From Pseudomonas sp. BN417 (GTDB lineage Bacteria; Pseudomonadota; Gammaproteobacteria; Pseudomonadales; Pseudomonadaceae), in assembly GCF_029871205.1 (NCBI RefSeq), contig NZ_SSOJ01000080.1:1-64000 (forward strand): a stretch of 64,000 nt of DNA, written 5' to 3'. Each line of letters begins with the position of its first letter. The first letter of the stretch is position 1. Under the pieces are notes generated by a model. It saw only the letters and a program-made list of their open reading frames with translations, ran no database searches and was not told where the DNA came from. A program made the translations under genes and the position numbers. Shown one piece after another: positions 14,647 through 23,959 of this stretch.

Positions 14647-16128
14647 TCAATCGGCCTTCACACAGCGCCCGTCTGCCCAGGCCCGCAGGTTCGCCAGCGG
14701 CTCGGCCATCAGCACCGAAAGCGGCGCCGTGCCCTTGAGTTCGCGCAACAACAGCGTCTGGTCGACCGCACGCTGCTGGGCCTGGGCCGCATAGAGCGCG
14801 CCGACCACTGCCTGCTCGATCTCAGCTCCGGAGAAGCCATCGCTGGCCGCCACCAGTTCGTGCAGATCGAACTGCGCCGGATCCAGATCGCGACGGGCCA
14901 GGTGGATGCGGAAAATCTCGCCCCGGACTTCCGGCTGCGGCAGGTCGACGAAGAACGACTCATCGAAGCGGCCCTTGCGGAGTAACTCCGGCGGCAGGCG
15001 ATCGATGGCGTTGGCGGTCGCGGCCATGAACACCGGCGTCTTCCGCTCAGCCATCCAGGTCAGCAACGTACCCAGCACCCGCTGGCTGACCCCGCCGTCG
15101 TGGTCGCCGCTGGCGAGGCCTTTCTCCACTTCGTCCATCCATAGCACGCAGGGCGCCATCTGCTCCGCGAGCTTCAGGGCCTCGCGCAGGTTGCGCTCGG
15201 TCTCGCCGAAGAATTTGTTGTACAGGCAGGCGAAATCCAGGCGCAGCAAGGGTAGACCCCAGAGACCGGCGACAGCCTTGGCCGCCAGGCTCTTGCCCCC
15301 ACCCTGGACGCCCACCAGCAGCACGCCCTTAGGCCGATCGACGCCCTTGTCATCCAGCAGTGCGGCCTGGCGCTCGGCCAGCCAGCGCTTGAGGTTGGCC
15401 AGGCCGCCAACCTCGGCGAAGCGCGCGGTCTCGTACTCGAAACTGAGCACGCCCTCCAGGTCCAGAAGCTGGAACTTGGCCTTGTTCAGTTCCGGCAGGT
15501 CTTCCTGGGTGATGGCGCCGTCGTCGCAGATCACGTTGCGCGCCAGGGCGCGGGCCTCGCCGTGGCTCATGCCGCGCAGGTTCTTCACCACCTGCTGCAA
15601 GGTGCGGTTATCGGTGCGCACCCGCGCGCCTCGATTGCGCTCGCTCCAGCGCGCCGCTTCCTCGCGGACGATGCTCAGCAACTCGTCCTCGCCGGGCAGC
15701 GCCAGGTCGAAGCGCGCGGCATAGCGCTGCACTTCCGGCGGCAGCTTGAGGGCGTGGGAAACCAGCACCAGGGTCGGCTTGTGATTGCCTTCGGCCATGG
15801 CCACTTCCTTGAGCAAGCGCACCACCTTCGGGTTGTCATCGAGGAAGGGATGCAGGTCGCACAGCACGTAAAGATTCGGCTGCGGATCGGCCTTGATCAG
15901 CCTGAGGGCGGTTTCCGGCTCACGACTGTCGCCCTCGCCCAGGCTGTCACCACCAAAGCCCAGGCGTTGCAGGCCTTCGCTGACCGCCCAGGTGAACAAA
16001 CCGAGACCGCGCTTCACCGCTAGGCTGGTGAGGGTTTCCAGCACCCGGCGTTCGTCCCAGGATTCGATCAGGATCAGCTTGACCCTCGAGTCCAGCACCA
16101 GGCCGAGGTCATGGATGTCGTTCTTCAC
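14647..16128 (-). CDS. Ycf46-like AAA+ ATPase
   Basis: AAA-family ATPase of 493 residues resembling the Ycf46 proteins of cyanobacteria and plastids, whose bacterial role is poorly defined. An N-terminal RecA-like region without an obvious nucleotide site (about 10-160) precedes the AAA module: Walker A GVQGGGKS (273-280), Walker B CVLWMDE (326-332), and an arginine-finger region in LRKGRFDE. The gene starts with GTG at 16128, preceded by AGGAG at good spacing; the longer in-frame extension upstream is not conserved-looking. It is divergent from the HIT gene and convergent with the SDR. Function cannot be assigned from sequence. Confidence 0.85.
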   Translation of the reverse strand: MKNDIHDLGLVLDSRVKLILIESWDERRVLETLTSLAVKRGLGLFTWAVSEGLQRLGFGGDSLGEGDSREPETALRLIKADPQPNLYVLCDLHPFLDDNPKVVRLLKEVAMAEGNHKPTLVLVSHALKLPPEVQRYAARFDLALPGEDELLSIVREEAARWSERNRGARVRTDNRTLQQVVKNLRGMSHGEARALARNVICDDGAITQEDLPELNKAKFQLLDLEGVLSFEYETARFAEVGGLANLKRWLAERQAALLDDKGVDRPKGVLLVGVQGGGKSLAAKAVAGLWGLPLLRLDFACLYNKFFGETERNLREALKLAEQMAPCVLWMDEVEKGLASGDHDGGVSQRVLGTLLTWMAERKTPVFMAATANAIDRLPPELLRKGRFDESFFVDLPQPEVRGEIFRIHLARRDLDPAQFDLHELVAASDGFSGAEIEQAVVGALYAAQAQQRAVDQTLLLRELKGTAPLSVLMAEPLANLRAWADGRCVKAD

Positions 16129-16216
16129 AGGGGCTCCTTGTGACGCCGACCGATGCTGGCCGGGGAAAATACACACCGCTAAACTCGGGTTTCTTATAAC
16201 AGGCCGGAGAATTCCC

Positions 16217-16555
16217 GTGGACTGTCTGTTCTGCAAAATCGCTGCCGGGCAAATTCCTGCACGCAAGCTCTACGAGGACGATCAGGTCTTCGCCTTCCAC
16301 GACATCGCACCCCAGGCGCCGGTGCACTTCCTGGTGATCCCGAAGAAGCACGTGCCAACCCTCAATCACCTCACGGACGACGACAAGGCTCTCACCGGCC
16401 ACATGCTTCATACGGCGCAGCGGCTGGCAGCCGAGCAGGGGTGCGACGAGGGTTTCCGTGTGGTGATGAATTGCAACCATCAGGGCGGCCAGACCGTCTT
16501 TCACATTCACATGCACGTGCTCGGCCAGCGGCAGATGCATTGGCCACCGGGCTGA
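16217..16555 (+). CDS. HIT family nucleotide-binding protein
   Basis: Histidine-triad protein of 112 residues, HinT-like purine nucleoside phosphoramidase family. The catalytic motif HIHMHVLG (about 97-104) fits HxHxHxx, and the N-terminal [13 protein letters not shown] block is typical. The start is GTG at 16217 with GGAG 7 bp upstream; the longer frame running upstream overlaps the divergent ATPase gene and is spurious. The cellular substrate is uncertain. Confidence 0.93.
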   Translation: MDCLFCKIAAGQIPARKLYEDDQVFAFHDIAPQAPVHFLVIPKKHVPTLNHLTDDDKALTGHMLHTAQRLAAEQGCDEGFRVVMNCNHQGGQTVFHIHMHVLGQRQMHWPPG

Positions 16556-16572
16556 TCCGGCGATACCGCCCA

Positions 16573-16592
16573 GGGCGGGACGCCTCCCGCCC
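16573..16592 (+). terminator. Hairpin after the HIT gene
   Basis: Perfect 8-bp stem GGGCGGGA / TCCCGCCC with a 4-nt loop, 17 bp past the stop codon. It has no U-tract, so it is a candidate terminator or RNA-stability element. Confidence 0.45.
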
Positions 16593-16673
16593 ACCTATCC
16601 GGGCCTGACGCCGGTCAAGCCTTGGCCAGCCCCTTGGGTTAGAATGCCCGCCGACATCCCACGGAGGTGCCGC

Positions 16674-17321
16674 ATGGCCAGCGATCGTTCCTATTCCCCC
16701 GCCGACCGTCTGCTGCTGCAGGCCGATGCCGCTCTGCGCACCCTGCTGCCGTTCACCGGCCAGCCGTTCCGCCCCTCCCCCGCCGAGGGCCAGCCCGATG
16801 CCGAGCTCAAGGCCGAGGACGCCCGCCATATCGCGGGCCTCATGCGCATCAACCACACGGGTGAAGTCTGCGCCCAGGCGCTGTACCAGGGTCAGGCGCT
16901 GACCGCCAAGCTGCCCCAAGTGCGCGTCGCCATGGAGCACGCCGCCGAGGAAGAGGTCGACCATCTGGCCTGGTGCGAGCAGCGCATCCGCGAACTGGGT
17001 AGTCGCCCGAGCGTCCTCAACCCGATTTTCTACGGACTGTCCTTCGGCGTCGGCGCGGTCGCAGGGCTGATCAGCGACAAGGTCAGCCTTGGCTTCGTCG
17101 CCGCTACAGAGGATCAGGTGTGCAAGCACCTTGACGAACACCTGGAGCAATTGCCGGCGGATGACGCCAAGTCCCGCGCCATCCTCGAGCAGATGCGCAC
17201 GGACGAGGAACAGCATGCCACCAGCGCCATCGAGGCCGGCGGCCTGCGCTTCCCGGCGCCGGTAAAGTTCGGCATGACGCTGCTGTCGAAAGTGATGACC
17301 AAGACGACTTATCGGATCTGA
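16674..17321 (+). CDS. coq7: 2-octaprenyl-3-methyl-6-methoxy-1,4-benzoquinol hydroxylase (Coq7)
   Basis: Di-iron hydroxylase of ubiquinone biosynthesis that adds the last ring hydroxyl; Pseudomonas uses Coq7 in place of UbiF. The 215-residue protein carries the carboxylate-histidine ligands expected of the family: E in NHTGEVCAQ, the ExxH of EEEVDHLAW, and E/EEQH in RTDEEQHA. The ATG at 16674 follows an ACGGAGG ribosome-binding site. A possible -10 element (TAGAAT, 16640-16645) lies just upstream. It is convergent with speD across a strong terminator. Confidence 0.95.
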   Translation: MASDRSYSPADRLLLQADAALRTLLPFTGQPFRPSPAEGQPDAELKAEDARHIAGLMRINHTGEVCAQALYQGQALTAKLPQVRVAMEHAAEEEVDHLAWCEQRIRELGSRPSVLNPIFYGLSFGVGAVAGLISDKVSLGFVAATEDQVCKHLDEHLEQLPADDAKSRAILEQMRTDEEQHATSAIEAGGLRFPAPVKFGMTLLSKVMTKTTYRI

Positions 17322-17440
17322 AGCGGCAAGCGGCAAGCCATTACCGGCAAGCAATGGCTAGCAGATACCGAAAAGTACAAAGGGCGCCTAGGGCGCCCTT
17401 TGTTTTTCTTGCAGCTTGCGGCTTGAAGCTTGCCGCTACC
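17321..17440. repeat. GCAAGC-rich inverted repeat between coq7 and speD
   Basis: The gap between the two convergent genes carries repeated GCGGCAAGC units on the left (17323-17339 and nearby) and the inverse GCTTGC units on the right (to 17437), with a terminator hairpin in the centre. The outer arms AGCGGCAAGC and GCTTGCCGCT (17428-17437) are exact inverses. A similar layout occurs at 46820-46884. Confidence 0.6.
17378..17407. terminator. Bidirectional terminator between coq7 and speD
   Basis: Perfect palindrome CAAAGGGCGCC-TAG-GGCGCCCTTTG followed on the plus strand by TTTTT; the minus strand also leaves an A/T-rich tail. It suits termination of both convergent genes. Confidence 0.85.
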
Positions 17441-17442
17441 CT

Positions 17443-18237
17443 TCAGTGCGGCATATTGCGCGCGTAGAAGATTTCCAGCATTTCGTGGCGCACGCGCTCT
17501 TCGACTTCCTTGCGCTGCTCGGCCGTCAGGTTGCGGGTGGCGTCGCCGAACAGGTAGTTGTCCAGGGCGAAGTCCTTGAGCAGCATCTTGGTGTGGAACA
17601 TGTTCTCCTGGTACACGTTGACGTCCGTCATCTGGTAGGCGTCCAGGGTGTCGTCGGAGATGTAGTTCTGGATCGAGTTGATCTCGTGGTCGATGAAGTG
17701 CTTCTTGCCTTCCACGTCACGGGTGAAGCCGCGCACGCGGTAGTCCACGGTGACGATGTCCGAGTCGAACTGGTGGATCAGGTAGTTGAGCGCCTTCAGC
17801 GGCGAGATCACACCACAGGTGGATACGTCGATGTCCACGCGGAAAGTGGCGATGCCCGACACCGGATGGATTTCCGGGTAGGTGTGAACGGTGATGTGGC
17901 TCTTGTCGAGGTGCGCCAGGATGGTCTCCGGCAGCGGGCCGGGGGATTCCTCGATCTGGCTGTCGGTGGGGGTCACCGGCTCCTCGGAGATCAGGATAGT
18001 CACGCTCGCGCCCTGGGGATCGTAGTCCTGGCGGGCGATATTGAGGATGTTGGCACCTATGATTTCGACCACATCGGTGAGGATCTGGGTCAGGCGTTCG
18101 GCGTCGTACTCTTCGTCGATGTACTGGACGTAGGCCTGCTGGTCCTCTGGGGTCTCTGCGTAGCAGATGTCATAGATGTTGAAGCTCAAGGTCTTGGTCA
18201 GGTTGTTGAACCCGTGGAGCTTGAGTTTGCTTTTCAC
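17443..18237 (-). CDS. speD: S-adenosylmethionine decarboxylase proenzyme
   Basis: Pyruvoyl-dependent enzyme that makes decarboxylated SAM, the aminopropyl donor for spermidine. The 264-residue proenzyme is the long E. coli-type form and self-cleaves to make the pyruvoyl group; the cleavage site is at Lys112-Ser113 in [13 protein letters not shown]. The start at 18237 ([10 protein letters not shown]) matches the family. About 250 bp separate it from the OsmC gene upstream, including a hairpin that could lie in the speD leader. The gene is convergent with coq7. Confidence 0.95.
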   Translation of the reverse strand: MKSKLKLHGFNNLTKTLSFNIYDICYAETPEDQQAYVQYIDEEYDAERLTQILTDVVEIIGANILNIARQDYDPQGASVTILISEEPVTPTDSQIEESPGPLPETILAHLDKSHITVHTYPEIHPVSGIATFRVDIDVSTCGVISPLKALNYLIHQFDSDIVTVDYRVRGFTRDVEGKKHFIDHEINSIQNYISDDTLDAYQMTDVNVYQENMFHTKMLLKDFALDNYLFGDATRNLTAEQRKEVEERVRHEMLEIFYARNMPH

Positions 18238-18359
18238 CGTTGGAAACTCTCTTGTGCATGCGGCTCTGCCGCGTGGTTGAGCATGCCCGTCAGTTGCGCA
18301 CGACGCAGCTGCGTAGGACGGATTACACCTCTTCGCGTTGGCGATTGTGGTCGTATGTT

Positions 18360-18376
18360 CGGGGCCCGATGCCCCG
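18360..18376 (-). other. Hairpin in the speD upstream region
   Basis: Inverted repeat CGGGGC / GCCCCG with a 5-nt loop, about 125 bp upstream of the speD start codon. A CATAAT hexamer on the minus strand (18396-18401) could be a -10 element just upstream, which would place the hairpin near the start of the speD leader. No regulatory role is shown. Confidence 0.3.
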
Positions 18377-18443
18377 GAAAGCTGGAAGGGGGCAAATTAT
18401 GCAGACGGCGGGCGCCGCCTGCCAGAGTTTGCCGCGCAAATGT

Positions 18444-18475
18444 GATGGCCGGATGTCTTCATCCAACCGGCCATC
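18444..18475 (-). terminator. Candidate terminator after the OsmC gene
   Basis: Perfect 9-bp stem GATGGCCGG / CCGGCCATC with a 14-nt loop, 12 bp beyond the OsmC stop codon on the minus strand. There is no U-tract, so termination is uncertain. Confidence 0.4.
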
Positions 18476-18487
18476 GGAGCTCAGGAC

Positions 18488-18913
18488 TCAGACGCCGAGT
18501 TCGACTATCTCGTAGTCGTGGGTGATTTCCACCCCGGCGCGGCCGAGCAGGATGGACGCAGAGCAGTACTTCTCGGCAGACAATTCCACCGCACGCTTGA
18601 CCTGGGCCTCCTTGAGGCCGCGGCCCTTGACCACGAAGTGGACATGGATCTTGGTGAAGACCTTGGGGTCCTCGGTGGCGCGTTCGGCGTCGAGAAAGGC
18701 TTCGCAGCTCTCCACCGACTGGCGCGATTTCTTCAGGATGCTCACCACGTCGAAGTTGGTGCAGCCGCCGAGGCCGATCAGCAGCATCTCCATGGGGCGC
18801 ACGCCCAGATTGCGGCCGCCGCTCTCGGGCGGGCCGTCCATCACAACCGCGTGGCCACTGCCGGACTCGCCAAGGAACAGGGCTTCGCCCGCCCATTGGA
18901 TGCGTGCTTTCAT
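18488..18913 (-). CDS. OsmC family protein
   Basis: OsmC/Ohr-superfamily protein of 141 residues, YhfA-like branch. The two redox cysteines expected for the superfamily are visible in GGCTNFD (near residue 51) and EKYCSAS (near 116). Members reduce organic hydroperoxides, but the YhfA branch is functionally uncharacterised. It is divergent from vfr, which is about 225 bp away. Confidence 0.88.
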   Translation of the reverse strand: MKARIQWAGEALFLGESGSGHAVVMDGPPESGGRNLGVRPMEMLLIGLGGCTNFDVVSILKKSRQSVESCEAFLDAERATEDPKVFTKIHVHFVVKGRGLKEAQVKRAVELSAEKYCSASILLGRAGVEITHDYEIVELGV

Positions 18914-19138
18914 CGCCTAGGACTCCGCTCGGAAAAAGGTGCGGTAGCTTATCACAGCGCCTATTCCATACCGGGGCTCAAATAGTTCCCGGGCAGGTGT
19001 TAGGTGCGTCGCAAAATCACATTGTCGATTGAGGGAGCTCTGTTAAGCTGGCGCCGGTTTACTGGCACACTTGGCCGGACAATTATTAGAAAATTGCCTG
19101 TTTGACAAAGGCTTATCTTCTCTTTTCGGGACTCGGGC

Positions 19139-19783
19139 ATGGTTGCAATAACTCTTACACCTAAGATCAAGAGCCTGGACAAGCTTCTCGCGCATTGTCA
19201 CCGCCGCCGCTACACGGCAAAGAGCACCATCATCTATGCGGGCGATCGCTGCGAAACCCTCTTCTTCATCATCAAGGGCTCCGTCACCATCCTGATCGAG
19301 GATGACGACGGTCGCGAGATGATCATCGCCTATCTCAATGCCGGCGATTTCTTCGGCGAGATGGGGCTGTTCGACAAGGAAGGCACCGAAAAGGAACGCA
19401 GCGCCTGGGTCCGCGCCAAGACCGAGTGCGAAGTGGCAGAGCTGAGCTACGCCAAATTCCGTGAACTGACCCAGCAGGACCCGGAAATCCTCTACGCCCT
19501 GGGTAGCCAGATGGCCGACCGCCTGCGCAACACCACGCGCAAGGTGGGTGACCTGGCCTTCCTCGATGTGACCGGCCGCGTGGCACGGACTCTCCTGGAT
19601 CTGTGCAAGCAGCCGGACGCCATGACACATCCGGATGGCATGCAGATCAAGATCACCCGCCAGGAAATCGGCCGCATCGTCGGCTGCTCGCGGGAAATGG
19701 TCGGCCGCGTGCTGAAGAGCCTGGAAGAGCAGGGTCTGGTAAATGTGAAGGGCAAGACAATGGTCGTCTTCGGCACCCGCTGA
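19139..19783 (+). CDS. vfr: cAMP-binding global regulator Vfr
   Basis: CRP-family transcription factor of 214 residues, the exact length of P. aeruginosa Vfr and very similar to it as I recall that sequence. An N-terminal cyclic-nucleotide-binding domain includes the cAMP pocket ([10 protein letters not shown] and the ERSAWVRAK stretch). The C-terminal helix-turn-helix is [20 protein letters not shown]. In P. aeruginosa Vfr with cAMP controls type IV pili, type III secretion, quorum sensing and exotoxin A. It is divergent from the OsmC gene and ends at a strong terminator shared with trpC. Confidence 0.95.
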   Translation: MVAITLTPKIKSLDKLLAHCHRRRYTAKSTIIYAGDRCETLFFIIKGSVTILIEDDDGREMIIAYLNAGDFFGEMGLFDKEGTEKERSAWVRAKTECEVAELSYAKFRELTQQDPEILYALGSQMADRLRNTTRKVGDLAFLDVTGRVARTLLDLCKQPDAMTHPDGMQIKITRQEIGRIVGCSREMVGRVLKSLEEQGLVNVKGKTMVVFGTR

Positions 19784-19796
19784 AGCTTCCAGAGGC

Positions 19797-19830
19797 CATG
19801 AAAAAGCCGGCGCAAGCCGGCTTTTTCATG
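19797..19830. terminator. Bidirectional terminator between vfr and trpC
   Basis: Perfect 15-bp stem CATGAAAAAGCCGGC / GCCGGCTTTTTCATG with a GCAA loop. A and T runs inside the stem give a U-tract in both directions, serving the convergent vfr and trpC genes. Confidence 0.92.
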
Positions 19831-19849
19831 TCTGGGTGCGCAGTCCGGA

Positions 19850-20682
<833 letters not shown>

Positions 20683-20686
<4 letters not shown>

Positions 20687-21732
20687 GCTTCATTCTCCAC
20701 TCGGAACACCGCGGTAAAGGAGGCCAGCTCGTCCAGCTTCTCACGGGCGAGACCGGTGTGCAGGGCGTCCTGGGCCAGGCGCACGCCTTCTTTCAGGCTG
20801 GAAGCCAGGTCGGCGGCATAGAGCGCCGCGCCGGCGTTCAGCACGATCATGTCGGCGGCCTTCTGGCCTTGCTCAGTCTTGCGCTTGCCCAGGGCGTCGC
20901 GGATCAGCTCCAGGGATTCCTGCGGGCTGCCGACGGTGAGGCCGATCAGACTCTGGCTCTTGATGCCAAAATCCTCGGGCTGGATCTGGTACTCGGTCAC
21001 TTCGCCATTCTTCAGCTCGGCGACATGGGTGGGCGCAGCCAGGCTCAGCTCATCCAGGCCATCGCGGGAATGCACCACGAGGATGTGGTCGCTGCCCAGA
21101 CGTTTGAGCACCTCGGCCAGCGGGCGGCACAGCGCCTGGCTGAACACGCCGACGACCTGGTGTTTTACGCCAGCCGGATTCGTAAGCGGGCCGAGCATGT
21201 TGAACAGGGTGCGCAGGCCCAGTTCGCGGCGTGGGCCGGCGGCGTACTTCATGGCCTTGTGGTGGACCTGGGCGAACATGAAGCCGACGCCAATGCTCTC
21301 GATGCAGCGCGCCACCTGCTCCGGCTTGAGGTCGAGGTAGATGCCGGCGGCTTCGAGCACGTCGGCGCTACCGGTCTTGCCGGATACCGCGCGGTTGCCA
21401 TGCTTGGCCACCTTGCCGCCCGCTGCGGCGACCACGAAGGTGGCGGCCGAGGAAACGTTGAAGATGTTGGCGCCATCGCCGCCGGTGCCGACCACATCGA
21501 CCACATGGTCGAGTGAGGAAAGCTCCACGCGGATCGCCAGCTCGCGCATCACCGAGACGGCACCGACGATTTCCTCGATGGTCTCGCTCTTCATGCGCAT
21601 GCCCATGAGGAAGGCGCCGATCTGCGCGTCGGTGCACTGGCCGGTCATGATCAGACGCATCACGTCCTGCATTTCGTCGGTGGTCAGGTCCAGCTGGTTG
21701 ACCACCCGGTTCAGGGCTTCCTTGATATCCAT
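20683..21732 (-). CDS. trpD: Anthranilate phosphoribosyltransferase
   Basis: Second dedicated step of tryptophan synthesis: transfer of phosphoribosyl to anthranilate. The 349-residue product has the PRPP-binding motif [15 protein letters not shown] and the [15 protein letters not shown] block. Its ATG overlaps the trpG stop by one base (TGATG) and its stop overlaps trpC by 4 bp, so trpG-trpD-trpC form a tightly coupled unit. Confidence 0.96.
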
Positions 21733-22325
21733 CAGCGCACCCCGCCAGTCTGCTTGAGGAAGTTGGCCAACAGTTCATGGCCCTGTTCGGTAAGGATGGA
21801 CTCCGGATGGAACTGCACACCCTCGATATTCAGAGTTTTGTGACGCAGCCCCATGATCTCGTCCACCGAGCCGTCTGCGTGCTGGGTCCAGGCCGTGACC
21901 TCCAGCTCTTCGGGCAGGGTTTCCAGCTTCACCACCAGAGAGTGGTAGCGGGTGACAGTCAGGGGATGGTTCAGCCCCTCGAACACGCCCTGGTCCCTGT
22001 GGAATACCGGGCTGGTCTTGCCGTGCATGGCGTGGCGGGCGCGCACTACGTCGCCGCCGAAGGCCTGGCCGATGCTCTGGTGGCCGAGGCAGACGCCGAG
22101 GATCGGCAGCTTGCCGGCGAAGTGGCGGATCACCTCAAGCGACACGCCGGCTTCATTGGGGGTGCAGGGGCCGGGAGAGACCACGATGCGTTCCGGGTTC
22201 AGGGCCTCGATCTCGGCGATGGAGAGCTCATCGTTGCGGATCACGTGCACTTCCTCGCCCAGCTCGCCCAGGTACTGCACTACGTTGTAGGTGAAGGAGT
22301 CGTAGTTATCGATCATCAGCAGCAT
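21732..22325 (-). CDS. trpG: Anthranilate synthase glutamine amidotransferase subunit
   Basis: Releases ammonia from glutamine and passes it to TrpE for anthranilate synthesis. The 197-residue class I amidotransferase has the nucleophile C79 in GVCLGHQ and the His-Glu pair in QFHPESIL. In pseudomonads TrpG may also pair with PabB. It starts only 10 bp after trpE. In P. aeruginosa this junction carries the R/F-pyocin cluster, so the close spacing is a notable difference. Confidence 0.96.
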   Translation of the reverse strand: MLLMIDNYDSFTYNVVQYLGELGEEVHVIRNDELSIAEIEALNPERIVVSPGPCTPNEAGVSLEVIRHFAGKLPILGVCLGHQSIGQAFGGDVVRARHAMHGKTSPVFHRDQGVFEGLNHPLTVTRYHSLVVKLETLPEELEVTAWTQHADGSVDEIMGLRHKTLNIEGVQFHPESILTEQGHELLANFLKQTGGVR

Positions 22326-22335
22326 GATGCAATCC

Positions 22336-23823
22336 TCAGGCGTCGGTCTTGGCGGTCTGTTCGGCGAGAGTCACGGCACGGAACATGGCGCGGCGCTTGT
22401 TCAGCGTCTCTTCCCATTCCAGTGCCGGGACCGAGTCGGCGACTATGCCGGCGCCGGCCTGCACGTGCAGTTCACCGTCCTTGATGACCGCCGTGCGAAT
22501 TGCGATGGCGGTGTCCATGTTGCCGTTCCAGGCCAGGTAGCCCACGGCGCCGCCGTAGACGCCACGCTTGACCGGCTCGAGGTCGTCGATGATCTCCATG
22601 GCGCGGATCTTCGGTGCGCCGGAGAGGGTGCCGGCAGGCAGGATGGCGCGTAGCGCCGCCATGGCGGATACGCCTTCCTTGAGCTGGCCGGTGACGTTGG
22701 AAACGATGTGCATCACGTTGGAATAGCGCTCGATCACCATCTTCTCGGTGAGCTTCACCGACCCGGTGCTGGAGACGCGGCCGACGTCATTGCGGCCCAG
22801 GTCGATCAGCATCAGGTGCTCGGCCAGCTCCTTGGCGTCGGACAGCAGGTCCTCTTCCAGGGCACGATCGGCCTCTTCGGTGGCGCCGCGCGGACGGGTG
22901 CCGGCAATCGGGCGCACGGTGACCAGGCCATCCTCCACACGTACCAGCACCTCCGGCGAACTGCCCACCACGTGGAAATCGCCGAAGTTGAAGAAGTACA
23001 TGTAGGGGGTCGGGTTGAAGCAGCGCAGGGCGCGGTAGAGATCGATGGGCGCGGCCTGGAAGGGGATCGACATGCGCTGGGAGATCACCACCTGCATGCA
23101 GTCGCCGGCGAGGATGTATTCCTTGATCTCGCGCACCGCCTCTTCGTAGTCCTCGCGGGTGAAGCTGGAGCGGAAGTCCGGCTCGCCGCCCACCGGCAGG
23201 CTCGGGTCCACGCCCAGTCGCGGCACCACCGGCTGGCGCAGCTTCTGGCGCAGTTCGACCAGGCGGACCTGGCCTTGCTCGAAGGCATCGGGTTGGCTCG
23301 GGTCGACCAGGACGATGGCGTGCAGCTTGCCGGCCAGGTTGTCGAACACGATCACCGCGTCCGAGACCATCAGCAGGATGTCCGGGGTGCCCAGGGGATC
23401 GGGATTCGGGCAGTTGGCCAGACGCTTTTCCACATAACGCACGCAGTCGTAGCCGAAATAGCCCACCAGGCCGCCGTTGAAGCGCGGCAGGCCGGCGATG
23501 GGCGCCACCTGGTAGCGTTCCTTGAAGTCTTCGACGAAGGCCAGCGGGTCTTCGCAGTCGTGGCTTTCCACCTCGACGTCATCGACGCTGACGCTGACCT
23601 TCAGGCCATGGGCACGCAGCACGGTGCGGCTCTGCAGGCCGATGATGGAGTAGCGGCCCCACTTCTCGCCGCCCTGCACGGACTCCAGCAGGTAGGAGTA
23701 AGGGGTGTCGGCGAGCTTGAGGTAAAGGGACAGCGGGGTATCGAAGTCCGCCAGGGTCTCGAACGCAAGCGGAATGCGGTTATAGCCTTCGGCGGCCAAA
23801 CGCAGGAATTCTTCGCGGGTCAT
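22336..23823 (-). CDS. trpE: Anthranilate synthase component I
   Basis: Chorismate-using subunit of anthranilate synthase, first committed enzyme of tryptophan synthesis and normally feedback-inhibited by Trp. The 495-residue protein has the family length; LLESVQGG near the N-terminus is the Trp-binding element, and the chorismate-binding core includes [14 protein letters not shown] and [15 protein letters not shown]. The start is ATG at 23823 with a weak GAGG upstream. The 90-bp gap to gph holds a hairpin and follows a Trp-rich peptide, suggesting attenuation. Confidence 0.96.
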   Translation of the reverse strand: MTREEFLRLAAEGYNRIPLAFETLADFDTPLSLYLKLADTPYSYLLESVQGGEKWGRYSIIGLQSRTVLRAHGLKVSVSVDDVEVESHDCEDPLAFVEDFKERYQVAPIAGLPRFNGGLVGYFGYDCVRYVEKRLANCPNPDPLGTPDILLMVSDAVIVFDNLAGKLHAIVLVDPSQPDAFEQGQVRLVELRQKLRQPVVPRLGVDPSLPVGGEPDFRSSFTREDYEEAVREIKEYILAGDCMQVVISQRMSIPFQAAPIDLYRALRCFNPTPYMYFFNFGDFHVVGSSPEVLVRVEDGLVTVRPIAGTRPRGATEEADRALEEDLLSDAKELAEHLMLIDLGRNDVGRVSSTGSVKLTEKMVIERYSNVMHIVSNVTGQLKEGVSAMAALRAILPAGTLSGAPKIRAMEIIDDLEPVKRGVYGGAVGYLAWNGNMDTAIAIRTAVIKDGELHVQAGAGIVADSVPALEWEETLNKRRAMFRAVTLAEQTAKTDA

Positions 23824-23841
23824 GATCAGCCTCGTGGGCGG

Positions 23842-23860
23842 GGAGCCCCTTGGGGGCTCC
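23842..23860 (-). promoter_or_regulatory. Hairpin upstream of trpE, candidate attenuator arm
   Basis: Perfect 8-bp stem GGAGCCCC / GGGGCTCC with a 3-nt loop, ending about 18 bp before the trpE start. No U-tract follows, so a classical intrinsic terminator is not clear. A GCCCC segment further upstream on the transcript could compete for the GGGGC arm, giving alternative folds. Evidence is by inspection only. Confidence 0.45.
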
Positions 23861-23914
23861 TGGAGATGAAAACGTCGGTGTGCAAGCGCGCCGGGGCATC
23901 CGGCCAGAATGAGT

Positions 23915-23959
23915 TCAGGCGCGCCAGCGCCAACGGGCGGCGGCCTTGATGATCTTCAT
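23915..23959 (-). promoter_or_regulatory. Candidate trp leader peptide, in frame with the end of gph
   Basis: Fourteen codons reading [14 protein letters not shown], with Trp codons at positions 10 and 12, end 91 bp before the trpE start. This is the position and composition of a trp attenuation leader peptide. It is in frame with gph, so gene calling absorbs it as the Gph C-terminus. A hairpin GGCTCG-AA-CGAGCC lies directly before its ATG and the ribosome-binding site is weak. A GCGCGCC segment overlapping the Trp codons can pair with GGCGCGC downstream, as a 1:2 attenuator arm would. Confidence 0.4.

Noticed and set aside
19005-19030. A possible CRP/Vfr-type site (TGCG...TCACA) upstream of vfr
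   Set aside because: Half-sites are 7 bp apart instead of 6 and the left half is poor; not better than chance by eye.
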